From positions 1-64,000 of the forward strand of contig NZ_JAAIVB010000069.1 in assembly GCF_010974945.1 (NCBI RefSeq): DNA of 64,000 nt, read 5' to 3'. Below the pieces are notes generated by a model, which saw nothing but the letters and a program-made list of their open reading frames with translations, had not been told where the DNA came from and did no database searches. Within the stretch, counting starts at the first letter, position 1. Each line of letters begins with the position of its first letter. Below, one piece after another: positions 56,076 to 63,819 of this stretch. This DNA comes from Noviherbaspirillum galbum (GTDB lineage Bacteria; Pseudomonadota; Gammaproteobacteria; Burkholderiales; Burkholderiaceae_D). Made by a program: the position numbers and the translations under genes.

Positions 56076-56234
56076 ATGAAAGAACCGATCGTGGCGGCTT
56101 CGGTGGCAATCGCAATTGCACTCGTTGTTTGCACCTATCTTTTCATGAGACCAGTTTACTCATGTATGGCTGTGGCAGATGAGGCGCTCAACGCAATGAT
56201 TATGTGCATTCATGGATTCCGAAATGGCAGTTAG
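56076..56234 (+). CDS. Possible 52-residue membrane peptide
   Basis: A short frame starting MKEPIVAASVAIAIALVVCT with one transmembrane helix (residues 6-24) and a short tail with three cysteines (YSCMAV, IMCIHG). AAAGGGCAAAG precedes the ATG. Codon pattern and signal fit a small inner-membrane peptide, but nothing independent confirms that it is expressed. Confidence 0.35.
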   Translation: MKEPIVAASVAIAIALVVCTYLFMRPVYSCMAVADEALNAMIMCIHGFRNGS

Positions 56235-56287
56235 AACTCATTTCATAAATACGGTCTGCAGGAAATCGACGTCCCAGGGAGCGAGCT

Positions 56288-56470
56288 ATGGCGACAGGGC
56301 TATTTCTTACGGACGCGTAGTGGAGCATTCTCGCGCCGCTGATTCCACCTCCAATCCGTCGAGCAGACTATCGCGTCAGACCGGTTAAACACGATGACCG
56401 TTCCGTGATCGACAGTGTGCTCTGGGTGCTTCGCACTGGCACCGCCTGGGGATTACCGAGGGACGTCGTT
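56288..56470 (+). pseudogene. IS5-family transposase N-terminal remnant
   Basis: Translation from ATG 56288 gives MATGLFLTDA, TAG, then WSILAPLIPPPIRRADYRVR and VLRTGTAWGLPRDVV, which matches the start of IS5-family transposases (LTDAQW...LLP, RTG..W..LP). The TAG at 56318 stands where a Gln codon is expected. The sequence breaks off and the recombinase remnant starts, so only a fragment of the element remains. Confidence 0.65.
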
Positions 56471-56489
56471 TGTCGCAGCAGGGACCGGG

Positions 56490-56765
56490 AGACACGTCGA
56501 GGACATCGCAGGGCAAGGCATGTCCTGCTACTTTCCGAAGACTAAGGGAGACCGAGTCTACCAAGGCTCGACCTTCAAGGTCCCTGCACTGCGCAAGTTG
56601 TGCCCGGTCGACGCCTATCTTGACTGGGCGTCGACCAATGGCTGGGATCTGAAGACGCTGATGCAATACGTCGGCTGGAAAGATGTCAAGTCAGCGATGC
56701 GGTATGTTGATGCCGCCGATCCGTTTGCCAGAAGCGGCCTGAAGGCGCTGCCCGCTGCTGAGTGA
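56490..56765 (+). pseudogene. Tyrosine recombinase remnant (third copy)
   Basis: The fragment AGQGMSCYFPKTKGDRVYQG and KLCPVDAYLDW equals the copies at 42843/47282, then jumps straight to ASTNGWDLKTLMQYVGWKDV and MRYVDAADPFARSG. About 70 residues including the HxxR motif are missing, apparently deleted between two similar DW/NW stretches. The N-terminal half is lost too. It cannot be active. Confidence 0.8.
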
Positions 56766-57619
56766 TCTCTAGCCTGGTAAGCCTTGATGTACCTTATCGT
56801 CTAGCAAAGTGTTTGCACGAGTACCTAGTAGGGCTACCGTTAATACCATGGAACATATATTAGATGGTGCATCGATCCCCGGTGCGTATCAATCCATACC
56901 AAGCACAGTTACTTCAATCAACCGGCTGACCAATTCATGTGATTCTATCTGCGTAGTTGGCATGTAGAATGTTAATGATGTCAATCTACCTTGATAAGAT
57001 TTATGTCCGAGACAATCTCGTCCCACAAAGCCCAGAGACCTGCCACGTTTCTTAATGTTATCGCTGCAGGACTTGTTCTGACGGCCTTTGCAGCTCCGTT
57101 CATATTTGTAACGGATGCGGCTGACGATATAGCAGGCCGAGTCGCAGAAACGATGGGAGCAATGCTCATCCCGTTTGGCCTGGCGTGGCACATGACAAAA
57201 AATGACTCAAACCGTGCGAAAGCAATCGGGAGAATTTTCGCTGCGGTTGTTGTCTGTTTAGTAGTTGGGAACGGCGTATTTCGGTCTTTGCGCCAAGAAG
57301 AACAAGCGAAAAACTTTATAAAATCAGTTCTTGAACATACTGAAAAACAGATAAAGCCGTATCAAGAGCTGGATGCCCGCTTCAATGCTATTAACCTATC
57401 TACTGTGCTGACACCCGAGACTGTAATAACTGCCAAAGGACGAGACGCCGCACGACAGGTTGTTCGCCAATTCAGAGACTTGCTGGCCGAGCGCGAAGTC
57501 ATGATTAAAGTGAACACCGCCTCCAACGAAAACTTTATTCGAGATAATGCGCCAAACGAGCGCCTGCGGAAAGTGGCGCTTTCTGGCTTTGAACGCAATC
57601 AATCACTACAGCGGATTAC

Positions 57620-58195
57620 CTAATGGTTTAGGGGGTATCCGCAATGAGCAAACCAGCCCCGGGAGTCCCTATTGCTGATGGTATTGATGGCTTTTCTAAT
57701 CGCCTCATCGAGCTCCTCACGCGTACGTGCTTTTAAGCTGCGCAGTTTGGTTTTCAGTTTCGACCAGCAGGATTCAATCGGTGAACAGTCCGGAGAGTAA
57801 GGCGGCAGGTAAATGAGCTCTGCGCCTCGCCTGGCAATTGTTTCGGCTATGCCAGCCACCTTGTGAGCACCAAGGTTATCCATGACGACAACATCGCCTC
57901 GGCGCAGTGTCGGTGCCAGCACCTCCGACACATAGGCCCGAAACACCGCTGCATCGGTAGCACCTTCAACGGTCATCACCGCATCAAGTGCGTAACAGGA
58001 CAGCGATCCGATGATGGTGACGTTGTGGCCGTAGTTTTTAGGAGTGGCATCATGAACCCGCATGCCTGGTCTGGCCCTGCCGAAGCGACGCGTCATCTTC
58101 AGGTTCACGCCGGTTTCGTCAATGAACTTGAGTTTCTTGACCGGGCACTTGGCTATCTTCTTGTAATACCGTCGCCGCTCCTGACATACCCGCGT
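57620..58195 (-). CDS. IS630-family transposase, catalytic part (OrfB)
   Basis: The catalytic DDE domain: KLKFIDETGVNLKMTRRFGR (first Asp), DVVVMDNLGAHKVAGI (second Asp) and YSPDCSPIESCWSKLKTKL (Glu). There is an ATG at 58108, but homology begins further upstream (CQERRRYYKKIAKCPVKK, about 58190), in a frame shifted from OrfA. Production probably needs ribosomal frameshifting near 58190-58210. Confidence 0.8.
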   Translation of the reverse strand, partial: TRVCQERRRYYKKIAKCPVKKLKFIDETGVNLKMTRRFGRARPGMRVHDATPKNYGHNVTIIGSLSCYALDAVMTVEGATDAAVFRAYVSEVLAPTLRRGDVVVMDNLGAHKVAGIAETIARRGAELIYLPPYSPDCSPIESCWSKLKTKLRSLKARTREELDEAIRKAINTISNRDSRGWFAHCGYPLNH

Positions 58196-58660
58196 GGTGT
58201 CCCGTTCGCAGGCATGTACGGCCTTTTTTTTCGGCGCAATCCCATCTCCTGCAGCACCCGACAGATTCTCGACGTGCTCACCAGAGGGCCATTGTCGCGC
58301 ACCAGTTGCTGCCGCAGTTCGGCCAGCGTCATATCGGGTTGTTTTGCCAGGAAGCGGCGCAGTTGCTCTCGGGCTTTGTCATCGATGCGCGCTGGTGGTC
58401 CCAGGTGATCCGGCTTGCGGGGCGAAACATCGCCGGTGCGTCGGTACAGTCGCAGAATGTTTTCCACAGTAGCCAGACTGACCTGGAAATACTCGGCTAC
58501 CTCGCGTTGCGACTGCGTACCACGTTGGCAAGCTTGAACGATTCTCCAACGCAAATCCATCGAATAAGGAACGGGCATGATGGCACCTCTTCTGCAGGCA
58601 GGTGACCATATGACTCTCTATCCCAGCAGATGTTCTTTCTCTTTCTTCACCCTAAAGGCA
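57624..58660 (-). mobile_element. IS630-family insertion sequence
   Basis: About 1.04 kb with weak terminal similarity (TGGTTTAGGGGG left; TGCCTTTAGGG right, read inward). It holds two consecutive minus-strand transposase frames that would need a frameshift to join. The TA target duplication expected for this family could not be placed precisely, so the ends are approximate. Confidence 0.7.
58153..58578 (-). CDS. IS630-family transposase, N-terminal part (OrfA)
   Basis: A 141-residue protein with paired helix-turn-helix domains (DLRWRIVQACQRGTQSQREV, EYFQVSLATVENILRLYRR) and the later LVSTSRICRVLQEMGLRRKK. It ends in GDGITRR shortly before OrfB takes over. Together with OrfB it makes one IS630 transposase. 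Confidence 0.8.
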   Translation of the reverse strand: MPVPYSMDLRWRIVQACQRGTQSQREVAEYFQVSLATVENILRLYRRTGDVSPRKPDHLGPPARIDDKAREQLRRFLAKQPDMTLAELRQQLVRDNGPLVSTSRICRVLQEMGLRRKKRPYMPANGTPRGYVRSGDGITRR

Positions 58661-58988
58661 CGTGCAATTCGCTGTAAGTCAAGCAGCTGTAAAGGAGTTA
58701 GAAAAAGCTCAAAATGACCAGTCCGAAGCCTTAATGGCGTTACTTGATTGGATCAGCACGCAGCAGGGTAAGTTAGGTGCGAAAGACGGCAAGTTTTTGT
58801 TTTCAACGGAAGTACAGCGTGCAGAAATGTTGACGTACCTTGCCAGAATAGAGGCCGCTGATAAAGCGGCTGAAAAAGCAGCGAGTGCAGTGCAACTGCA
58901 AACCGCACTTCAGGCGCAGGGACGTGAACGAGCGAAACAGATCGCAAACTAGCCGTTGAAATGGTTGCCAATACAAGCGAGGGATGGC

Positions 58989-59318
58989 ATGAAAAAATTG
59001 GCGGGACTATTTCTCTTCGTAGCCACTGCAAGCGCTTTTGCAGATACAGGGAATGAGCTTGCAACGGGCTGGGAAGAGTATAAAAAAAGCGAAAATGGAC
59101 TTTCTGCAAACCATTACCGGATCGGACATTTCTCAGGCTACGTCATTGGCGTTGCAGACGCCAGTTCTTATTGGTGTCCGCCGTCGAAAGGCTTGACGCA
59201 AGGCCAGCTCCATAAAATCGTGGGGAAGTACATAGATAACAATCCCCAAAAACTACATATGCCGGCGGCTAGCGTAGTCATGTTAGCGTTTAAAGAGGCG
59301 TTTCCTTGCCCTAAATAA
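58989..59318 (+). CDS. Rap1a/Tai-like secreted protein
   Basis: A 109-residue protein with a signal peptide (KKLAGLFLFVATASAFA). The mature domain matches the Rap1a/Tai pattern: HFSGYVIGVADASSYWC, PPSKGLTQGQLHKIVGKYID, PAASVVMLAFKEAFPC. Two conserved cysteines probably form a disulphide. Family members include type VI secretion amidase immunity proteins, but many copies stand alone. No amidase effector lies next to it. Confidence 0.7.
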   Translation: MKKLAGLFLFVATASAFADTGNELATGWEEYKKSENGLSANHYRIGHFSGYVIGVADASSYWCPPSKGLTQGQLHKIVGKYIDNNPQKLHMPAASVVMLAFKEAFPCPK

Positions 59319-59527
59319 GCTAGCGCTACTAGAGCCGGCTTGGTCTCAGCGACGCGTTCCCACCCCTCACGAAACCCTTTTACCCATTCCTGAATCGCCC
59401 AGAGACTCGTGTACTTTTCCCGGTAGTACTTTGCTGCTTCTTCACCATATGCCACGCTCATCGCGGCATGGTCGAACGCCCCGGATAGCCGGACGCTGAC
59501 ATCAACAAGAATTTGGGCAAACGTCAT
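59168..59527 (-). CDS. Hypothetical protein at the end of the pilus operon
   Basis: The first about 70 residues look like a real protein (AAMSVAYGEEAAKYYREKYT, then LWAIQEWVKGFREGWERVAE), starting 12 bases after the transglycosylase gene. The last 50 residues are read antisense through the Rap1a-like gene and look non-native. A truncated pilus-operon gene fused by chance to downstream DNA would explain both. No ribosome site is seen. Confidence 0.4.
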   Translation of the reverse strand: MTFAQILVDVSVRLSGAFDHAAMSVAYGEEAAKYYREKYTSLWAIQEWVKGFREGWERVAETKPALVALAYLGQGNASLNANMTTLAAGICSFWGLLSMYFPTILWSWPCVKPFDGGHQ

Positions 59528-59538
59528 GGATATACAGT

Positions 59539-59988
59539 TTACGGTTGCGTTGGCGTCTGCGGGATCAGTGCCTTCGGCACGTGCTTGTACACCCTGCTGA
59601 CATACTGGTAGCGTTTGACCGGATCGGCGGCGTTGTACGCGCCGATGGCCCGCCAGTTGTAGCCTAGGTCACGGAAATTTGACGCCAGAATCCATGCTCC
59701 CACATGAATGGAAACGCAAGGGTCATAAAGTTGCTGCTCCGTGATGCCATATTTCGCCAGCTTGGGGAAATGCGCCGAATTGATCTGCATGAGGCCCACG
59801 TCGTAGGAGCCGTTCTTGTTGCGGTTGATGGCGCGCGGGTTCAGACCGGATTCGGTCTTGGCGATCGCTGCCAGTAGGTAAGGATTGATGCCATACCGGG
59901 TCCCCGCCTGCGTCCAGCAGTCCTGTGCATTGGCGCATAGGCAGGCAGCAAGGCCGGCCATGAGCGCGAGGCCGCGGCGGATCATCAC
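59539..59988 (-). CDS. Pilus/conjugation lytic transglycosylase (PilT/VirB1-like)
   Basis: A 149-residue exported SLT-domain protein. Signal LALMAGLAACLCANA, then the catalytic Glu in AAIAKTESGLNPRAIN, the motif DVGLMQINSAHF and AWILASNFRDLGYNWRAIGAYNA. Such enzymes open the murein for pilus or conjugative machinery (PilT of R64, VirB1). Its ATG overlaps the ATPase stop by 4 bases. Confidence 0.85.
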   Translation of the reverse strand: MMIRRGLALMAGLAACLCANAQDCWTQAGTRYGINPYLLAAIAKTESGLNPRAINRNKNGSYDVGLMQINSAHFPKLAKYGITEQQLYDPCVSIHVGAWILASNFRDLGYNWRAIGAYNAADPVKRYQYVSRVYKHVPKALIPQTPTQP

Positions 59989-61034
59989 GTGAACTGCACC
60001 GGCATGGCGCTGAATCCCTTGGCAACGGACTCATCAATGCGCCGCGCAGAGACAAGTGCTTGCAGGGAACGGTTAAACGGAATGCAGTGCGTGCCTTTCC
60101 CAGTGGTTAGCAAGTTGCCAGCCTGTTTAATTTGGTCGTACTGCGACAAGTAACTTTGCATCTGCGGATCTCGCGCGTTGAGCACTTCAGATGCCAGCAC
60201 GAACGATTCTCCGTCCGTGGCGGGTAGAAGCGCCTGCGCGATGATGCCCACCAGGCTGTGGGCAAACGATGCAGCCTTGGACTGCGCCTCCGCGCCATAG
60301 AAGCTGAGCATCTTGTATACGGCGCCGATGGTGGTCTGCGAATGGGTGCTGGCCAGCACAAGCCGGCCGGATTCGGCGGCGCGCACGGCGGCAAATGCCG
60401 TGTCCTGGTCGCGGATCTCGCCGATCAGGATGACGTCCGGGCACTGGCGCATGGCGGCTTCCATGCCCGAGGAGAACGTCGGTACGTCCGTGGACAATTC
60501 CCGCTGTGTGAACACCGACTGCTTGTCCTCGAACACGTATTCGATCGGGTCCTCGATGGTCACGATGTGCGCGGCGCGCATTTCGTTGATGCGCTGAAGC
60601 AGTGCGGCCAGTGTCGTGGTCTTGCCAGAGCTTGTCGGTCCTGTCACAAGGATCAGGCCTGACGGCGCGCGCAGGAAGGTCTCGACCACGATCGGCAAGC
60701 CAATTCCTTCGATCTTCGGAGCGGCGTCCGGCAGGCGCCGGATGACCATGCACAGGGCGTTCCCGCCCATGACGCGGCAGACATGGCCGCGCAACCGGAT
60801 GTTATTCAGGAAGGTCGAGAAGTCGACGTGCGAATCCGCCGCCAGCCGCGCCTTCCAGTCCTTTTGCATGGCGTTGAGCAGCATCGTGACATCTTCATGC
60901 TCGGGCACATAGTCGGTCGGTTTCCAGCCGACCGGGGTGCGGATCATAACCGGCTTGCGTTCCTCGATGCGAAGGTCGGTAAAGACGATTTCCTTTGCCA
61001 CGAGATCCAGAATGTGTTGGCCGAGCGTTGACAT
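59985..61034 (-). CDS. PilT-type type IV pilus ATPase
   Basis: A 349-residue secretion NTPase with Walker A GPTSSGKTTTLAALLQ, Asp box IVTIEDPIEYVFE, Walker B CPDVILIGEIRDQDT and the His box LASTHSQTTIGAV. It lacks the long N-terminal domain of PilB-type extension motors, so retraction or a conjugative PilQ/PilU-like role is likely. It is followed with overlap by the transglycosylase gene, and the Gly-rich protein gene precedes it. Confidence 0.88.
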   Translation of the reverse strand: MSTLGQHILDLVAKEIVFTDLRIEERKPVMIRTPVGWKPTDYVPEHEDVTMLLNAMQKDWKARLAADSHVDFSTFLNNIRLRGHVCRVMGGNALCMVIRRLPDAAPKIEGIGLPIVVETFLRAPSGLILVTGPTSSGKTTTLAALLQRINEMRAAHIVTIEDPIEYVFEDKQSVFTQRELSTDVPTFSSGMEAAMRQCPDVILIGEIRDQDTAFAAVRAAESGRLVLASTHSQTTIGAVYKMLSFYGAEAQSKAASFAHSLVGIIAQALLPATDGESFVLASEVLNARDPQMQSYLSQYDQIKQAGNLLTTGKGTHCIPFNRSLQALVSARRIDESVAKGFSAMPVQFT

Positions 61035-61046
61035 GCTTTTCCTTGG

Positions 61047-63038
61047 TTAGTACCAAACTTTTACCCAGCCGTAGCCGCCCGGGTTTCCCGCGCTTGTGCC
61101 ACCTGATGTGCAGAGAGAGCCGGCACCGCCGCCGCCGCCGCCGCCGGCCATTCCGTTGGAATAGGAGTTTGTGACTAGTGCACCTCCCGTGCCACCGGCG
61201 CCGCCGGGATTTCCACCGCCACCGCCACCGCTAGGTGAAGGTCCTGTCTGCCCAGGGTTTCCTCCACCGCCACCACCATAGCCGCTACCGCCGCCGGCTC
61301 CACCGGGGCTTCCGGCATTTCCGCCTCCACCCCCACCAGCACCGGCTGTCGGGCCACTGCCGGACCCAGATGCCCCTCCGGACTGGCCTGCGTTACCTCC
61401 GCCGCCGCCACCGTTGCCACCGTAGATATTGCCGTTGCCGCCACTATTCATCCCTCCGTTCTGCCCCGAATTGCCGCCGCCACCTCCACCACCAGCGCCA
61501 GGACCACCGCCTGCATTCCCGCCTGCATTCCCGCCACCGCTTCCGCCGGACCCGGCAAAATTCGTCGAACTGAAATACGGGCCGTTGGCGCCAGCGGCTG
61601 CAGCAGAGCCACCTGCTCCACCGCTGTTATTGCCGCCTGCGCCTCCGTTTGAGCCGTTGGCGTTCGCACCTGCAGTTCCACCCGGTAGACCACCACCACC
61701 TCCGCCGCCGCCGCCAGCACCGGTGGAAGCTCCGCACGCGCCCGTACCTGCGCCGGTGCTATAGCCTGACTGACCACCACCACCACCTCCTCCTCCACCA
61801 GTGCCGCCAGAACCGCTGCCGCCACATCCGCCTGCCGGCCCATAAGCGCCTGACGCCCAGTAAGCATTGCCGCCGCCGCCACCGCCGCCGCCGCCAGTAG
61901 ATCCGACGCCGGCTGCTCCGTTACCGCCAGACCCCTGTGCAGAATATCCGGCTCCGTTATAGTAGGCTCCTGCGCCGCCGCCGCCGCCACCACCGCCGCC
62001 TGTTGCGCCTGAGGCTGCCGCTCCTGCGCCGCCCGTACCGGGACCGTAGCCGTATGGGGCATTTTGGCCTCCGCCGCCGCCCCCCGCGCCCGGTGTTGAC
62101 CCGCTTGCCGCTGAGCCGTTACCGCCGGCAGCACCTCCATTGCCGCCACCGCCGCCAGCGCCGCCGCCTCCGCCACCAGACGTGCTGGAGCCATTCCCGC
62201 CTGCACCACCGGTGCCGCGCGTTCCTTCCGCGGGGCTCAAATAAGTGCCGTTGCCATTTCCGCCGCCTGGCGCATAGCCTCCGGCGCCGCCGCCGCCGCC
62301 CAAGCTGCTCCAGTCCCCGCCTCCCCCGCCGCCGCCTTGCGAGGAAGCGCCAAAGCCGCCTCCATTTGCGGCGGACCCGGCACCTCCACCTCCACAAGCG
62401 CCGACCAAGGTTGAAGTACTGCCACTGGTAGCCAGTCCAGAACCGCCGCCACCGCCCGCGCCACCGTAATAACTGCCACCACCGTAGCCACCCCCACCCC
62501 CGCCGCCGCCATAACCGCTACCGGCATTTCCGCCACCGCTGCCCGAACTGCTTCCGGATCCACCGGTGCCGCCACCGCCATTACTACCGGCACTCCCCAG
62601 CCCACTGCCAGGTGTCCCGCTGCTGTTGCCCGGCTGCCCGACAACAACTTGGAAACTGTAGGATTGCGACCCGTTCAAATTGAAGTACTGCGTCAGCTTC
62701 TGTCCTGAATTGCCCGAGTAGCCTGACGAGCTGCTGCCACCACCCGCGCCTGCCATTTCAACCTTCATGCAGTTGACGCCGGTGGGGATGGTGATGGCCT
62801 GACTTGTCGTGTACGTTGTGTAGCTGGTGAACAAACGGGACGAATCACACCCCGTGGAGCTTTGCGTGCTGGTCGTGGTTGAAGTCGCGGCAGCACCGGA
62901 CGCTGCAGGTCCAAAATACATGTACCCCGCGTTGCTACCAGGAGTGACCACAATCGGGGCAGCATTGGCTACCATCGGGTTGTATCCCGACATGAGTGCG
63001 GCGATGAATAGAGCAAGGCTGCTACGGTACTTGTTCAT
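61047..63038 (-). CDS. Very glycine-rich exported protein of the pilus operon
   Basis: A 663-residue protein. A signal peptide (LALFIAALMSGYNPMVANA) precedes about 100 residues of mixed sequence with a small beta domain (TIPTGVNCMKVEMAGAGGG, YSFQVVVGQPGN). About 500 residues follow in which glycine is near half of all residues (GGGGGGYGGG, SGGNGAAGVGSTGGGGG), and the end GAGSLCTSGGTSAGNPGGYG closes with VKVWY. The opening and ending resemble glycine-rich phage tail-type domains (GxGWVKVWY). It lies between a minor pilin and the ATPase, which suggests a pilus-tip or surface-adhesin role. The start at 63038 fits the signal better than 63074. Confidence 0.75.
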   Translation of the reverse strand: MNKYRSSLALFIAALMSGYNPMVANAAPIVVTPGSNAGYMYFGPAASGAAATSTTTSTQSSTGCDSSRLFTSYTTYTTSQAITIPTGVNCMKVEMAGAGGGSSSSGYSGNSGQKLTQYFNLNGSQSYSFQVVVGQPGNSSGTPGSGLGSAGSNGGGGTGGSGSSSGSGGGNAGSGYGGGGGGGGYGGGSYYGGAGGGGGSGLATSGSTSTLVGACGGGGAGSAANGGGFGASSQGGGGGGGDWSSLGGGGGAGGYAPGGGNGNGTYLSPAEGTRGTGGAGGNGSSTSGGGGGGAGGGGGNGGAAGGNGSAASGSTPGAGGGGGGQNAPYGYGPGTGGAGAAASGATGGGGGGGGGAGAYYNGAGYSAQGSGGNGAAGVGSTGGGGGGGGGNAYWASGAYGPAGGCGGSGSGGTGGGGGGGGGQSGYSTGAGTGACGASTGAGGGGGGGGGLPGGTAGANANGSNGGAGGNNSGGAGGSAAAAGANGPYFSSTNFAGSGGSGGGNAGGNAGGGPGAGGGGGGGNSGQNGGMNSGGNGNIYGGNGGGGGGNAGQSGGASGSGSGPTAGAGGGGGGNAGSPGGAGGGSGYGGGGGGNPGQTGPSPSGGGGGGNPGGAGGTGGALVTNSYSNGMAGGGGGGGAGSLCTSGGTSAGNPGGYGWVKVWY

Positions 63039-63090
63039 GGTAAGGCCCGGTTTCTTGAGTGTCATTCGTTGCATGCGATGGTTCGCGGGG

Positions 63091-63819
63091 TCAATTCGGT
63101 AGTGCGCTGGAGAAGGTACTCAGCTGGGAGGAGCTAATGAATTTGGAAAGATCAACCTGCCACGTTCCCTGCGCTCCGCATACCTGATAGGTACTGGACG
63201 AGCGTACCGACTTGCACGTGGCACGGTCCTTGTCAGGAACGACGCCACCATTGCCGCCCATGATTTCGGCGGCAGCCGTCGCTTCGCCGTAGCTGGGGGT
63301 GCTGACGGAATTGGTGTCCTGAGCCGCGACGACGAGCATTTCGGCGTACTGCGTCGGCGCATTGGAGGCGTCGTACACGCGCTTGAAAATGCTTACCAGA
63401 CGCTGCCCGAAGACATTGGTTGCCTTGAATGTCGGCGGCAGCAGGCCCTTGTAGACGAGCCAGTTCGCGTCGAACGCGCAGGTATGCAGCGTCGTGTCGT
63501 TTGATTGTGTGCCGCCGGCGCCGGTGGTGACATTGGCCTTGACCATGCAATAGCTGGCCGCACCCGTGCCGTCGGCCATGGCCGCAAGCATGCCGGCCGT
63601 GTTGCCCAAGTAGTACTGCGCCGCCGCTTGCTGGAACGACTGGAACTGCTCGGCGACGTTCTTGGCGCGCATATCGGACTGCCATTGCACCATGTAGCGG
63701 CCAGCAAACAGCAAGACTGCCATCGACACCGACACGCCAAGCAGGACTTCGGCCATCGAGATGCCGCCTTGTCGCTGACGGCGCTTGTGAGCGGGGAGAT
63801 GAGAAGCGTTCATAGACAT
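63091..63819 (-). CDS. pilV: Type IV prepilin, PilV-like minor pilin
   Basis: A 242-residue prepilin. The leader ends HKRRQRQGG and is followed by ISMAEVLLGVSVSMAVLLFA, with Glu at position five after the cleavage Gly, so prepilin peptidase processing is expected. The mature part has a pilin stalk (QFQSFQQAAAQYYLGN) and a globular region with at least four cysteines. It resembles PilV of R64-type thin pili without evidence of a shufflon. The gene overlaps the preceding gene by about 10 bases. Confidence 0.75.
   Translation of the reverse strand: MSMNASHLPAHKRRQRQGGISMAEVLLGVSVSMAVLLFAGRYMVQWQSDMRAKNVAEQFQSFQQAAAQYYLGNTAGMLAAMADGTGAASYCMVKANVTTGAGGTQSNDTTLHTCAFDANWLVYKGLLPPTFKATNVFGQRLVSIFKRVYDASNAPTQYAEMLVVAAQDTNSVSTPSYGEATAAAEIMGGNGGVVPDKDRATCKSVRSSSTYQVCGAQGTWQVDLSKFISSSQLSTFSSALPN

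Larger units (their letters stand above)
57003..58952 (+). pseudogene. Membrane-protein gene split by an IS630-family element
   Basis: The first part (57003-57622) encodes two transmembrane helices (TFLNVIAAGLVLTAFAAPF; IFAAVVVCLVVGNGVF), then a soluble region ending GFERNQSLQRIT, where the frame hits TAA at the insertion. After the element, from about 58662, VQFAVSQAAVKELEKAQNDQ and a helical Ala/Glu-rich end (RIEAADKAAEKAASAV) continue with the same character to 58952. The undisturbed protein would have been about 300 residues, with two membrane helices and a coiled C-terminus. No family is recognised. Confidence 0.55.

Noticed and set aside
35601-56320. Genome-wide TAG recoding
   Set aside because: Several intact genes (tnsB, the EEP gene, the recombinase at 42843) end normally in TAG, so local mutation or error is more likely.
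61175-62647. Several long alternative frames within the Gly-rich gene (Arg/His-rich and Ala/Val-rich)
   Set aside because: They are by-products of the GCC/GGC repeat; only the Gly-rich frame has a signal peptide and a plausible start.
61047-63038. Low-complexity repeat considered as a CRISPR-like or tandem-repeat array
   Set aside because: Repeats are irregular, codon-phased and inside a coding frame; no constant repeat with unique spacers exists here or elsewhere in the window.
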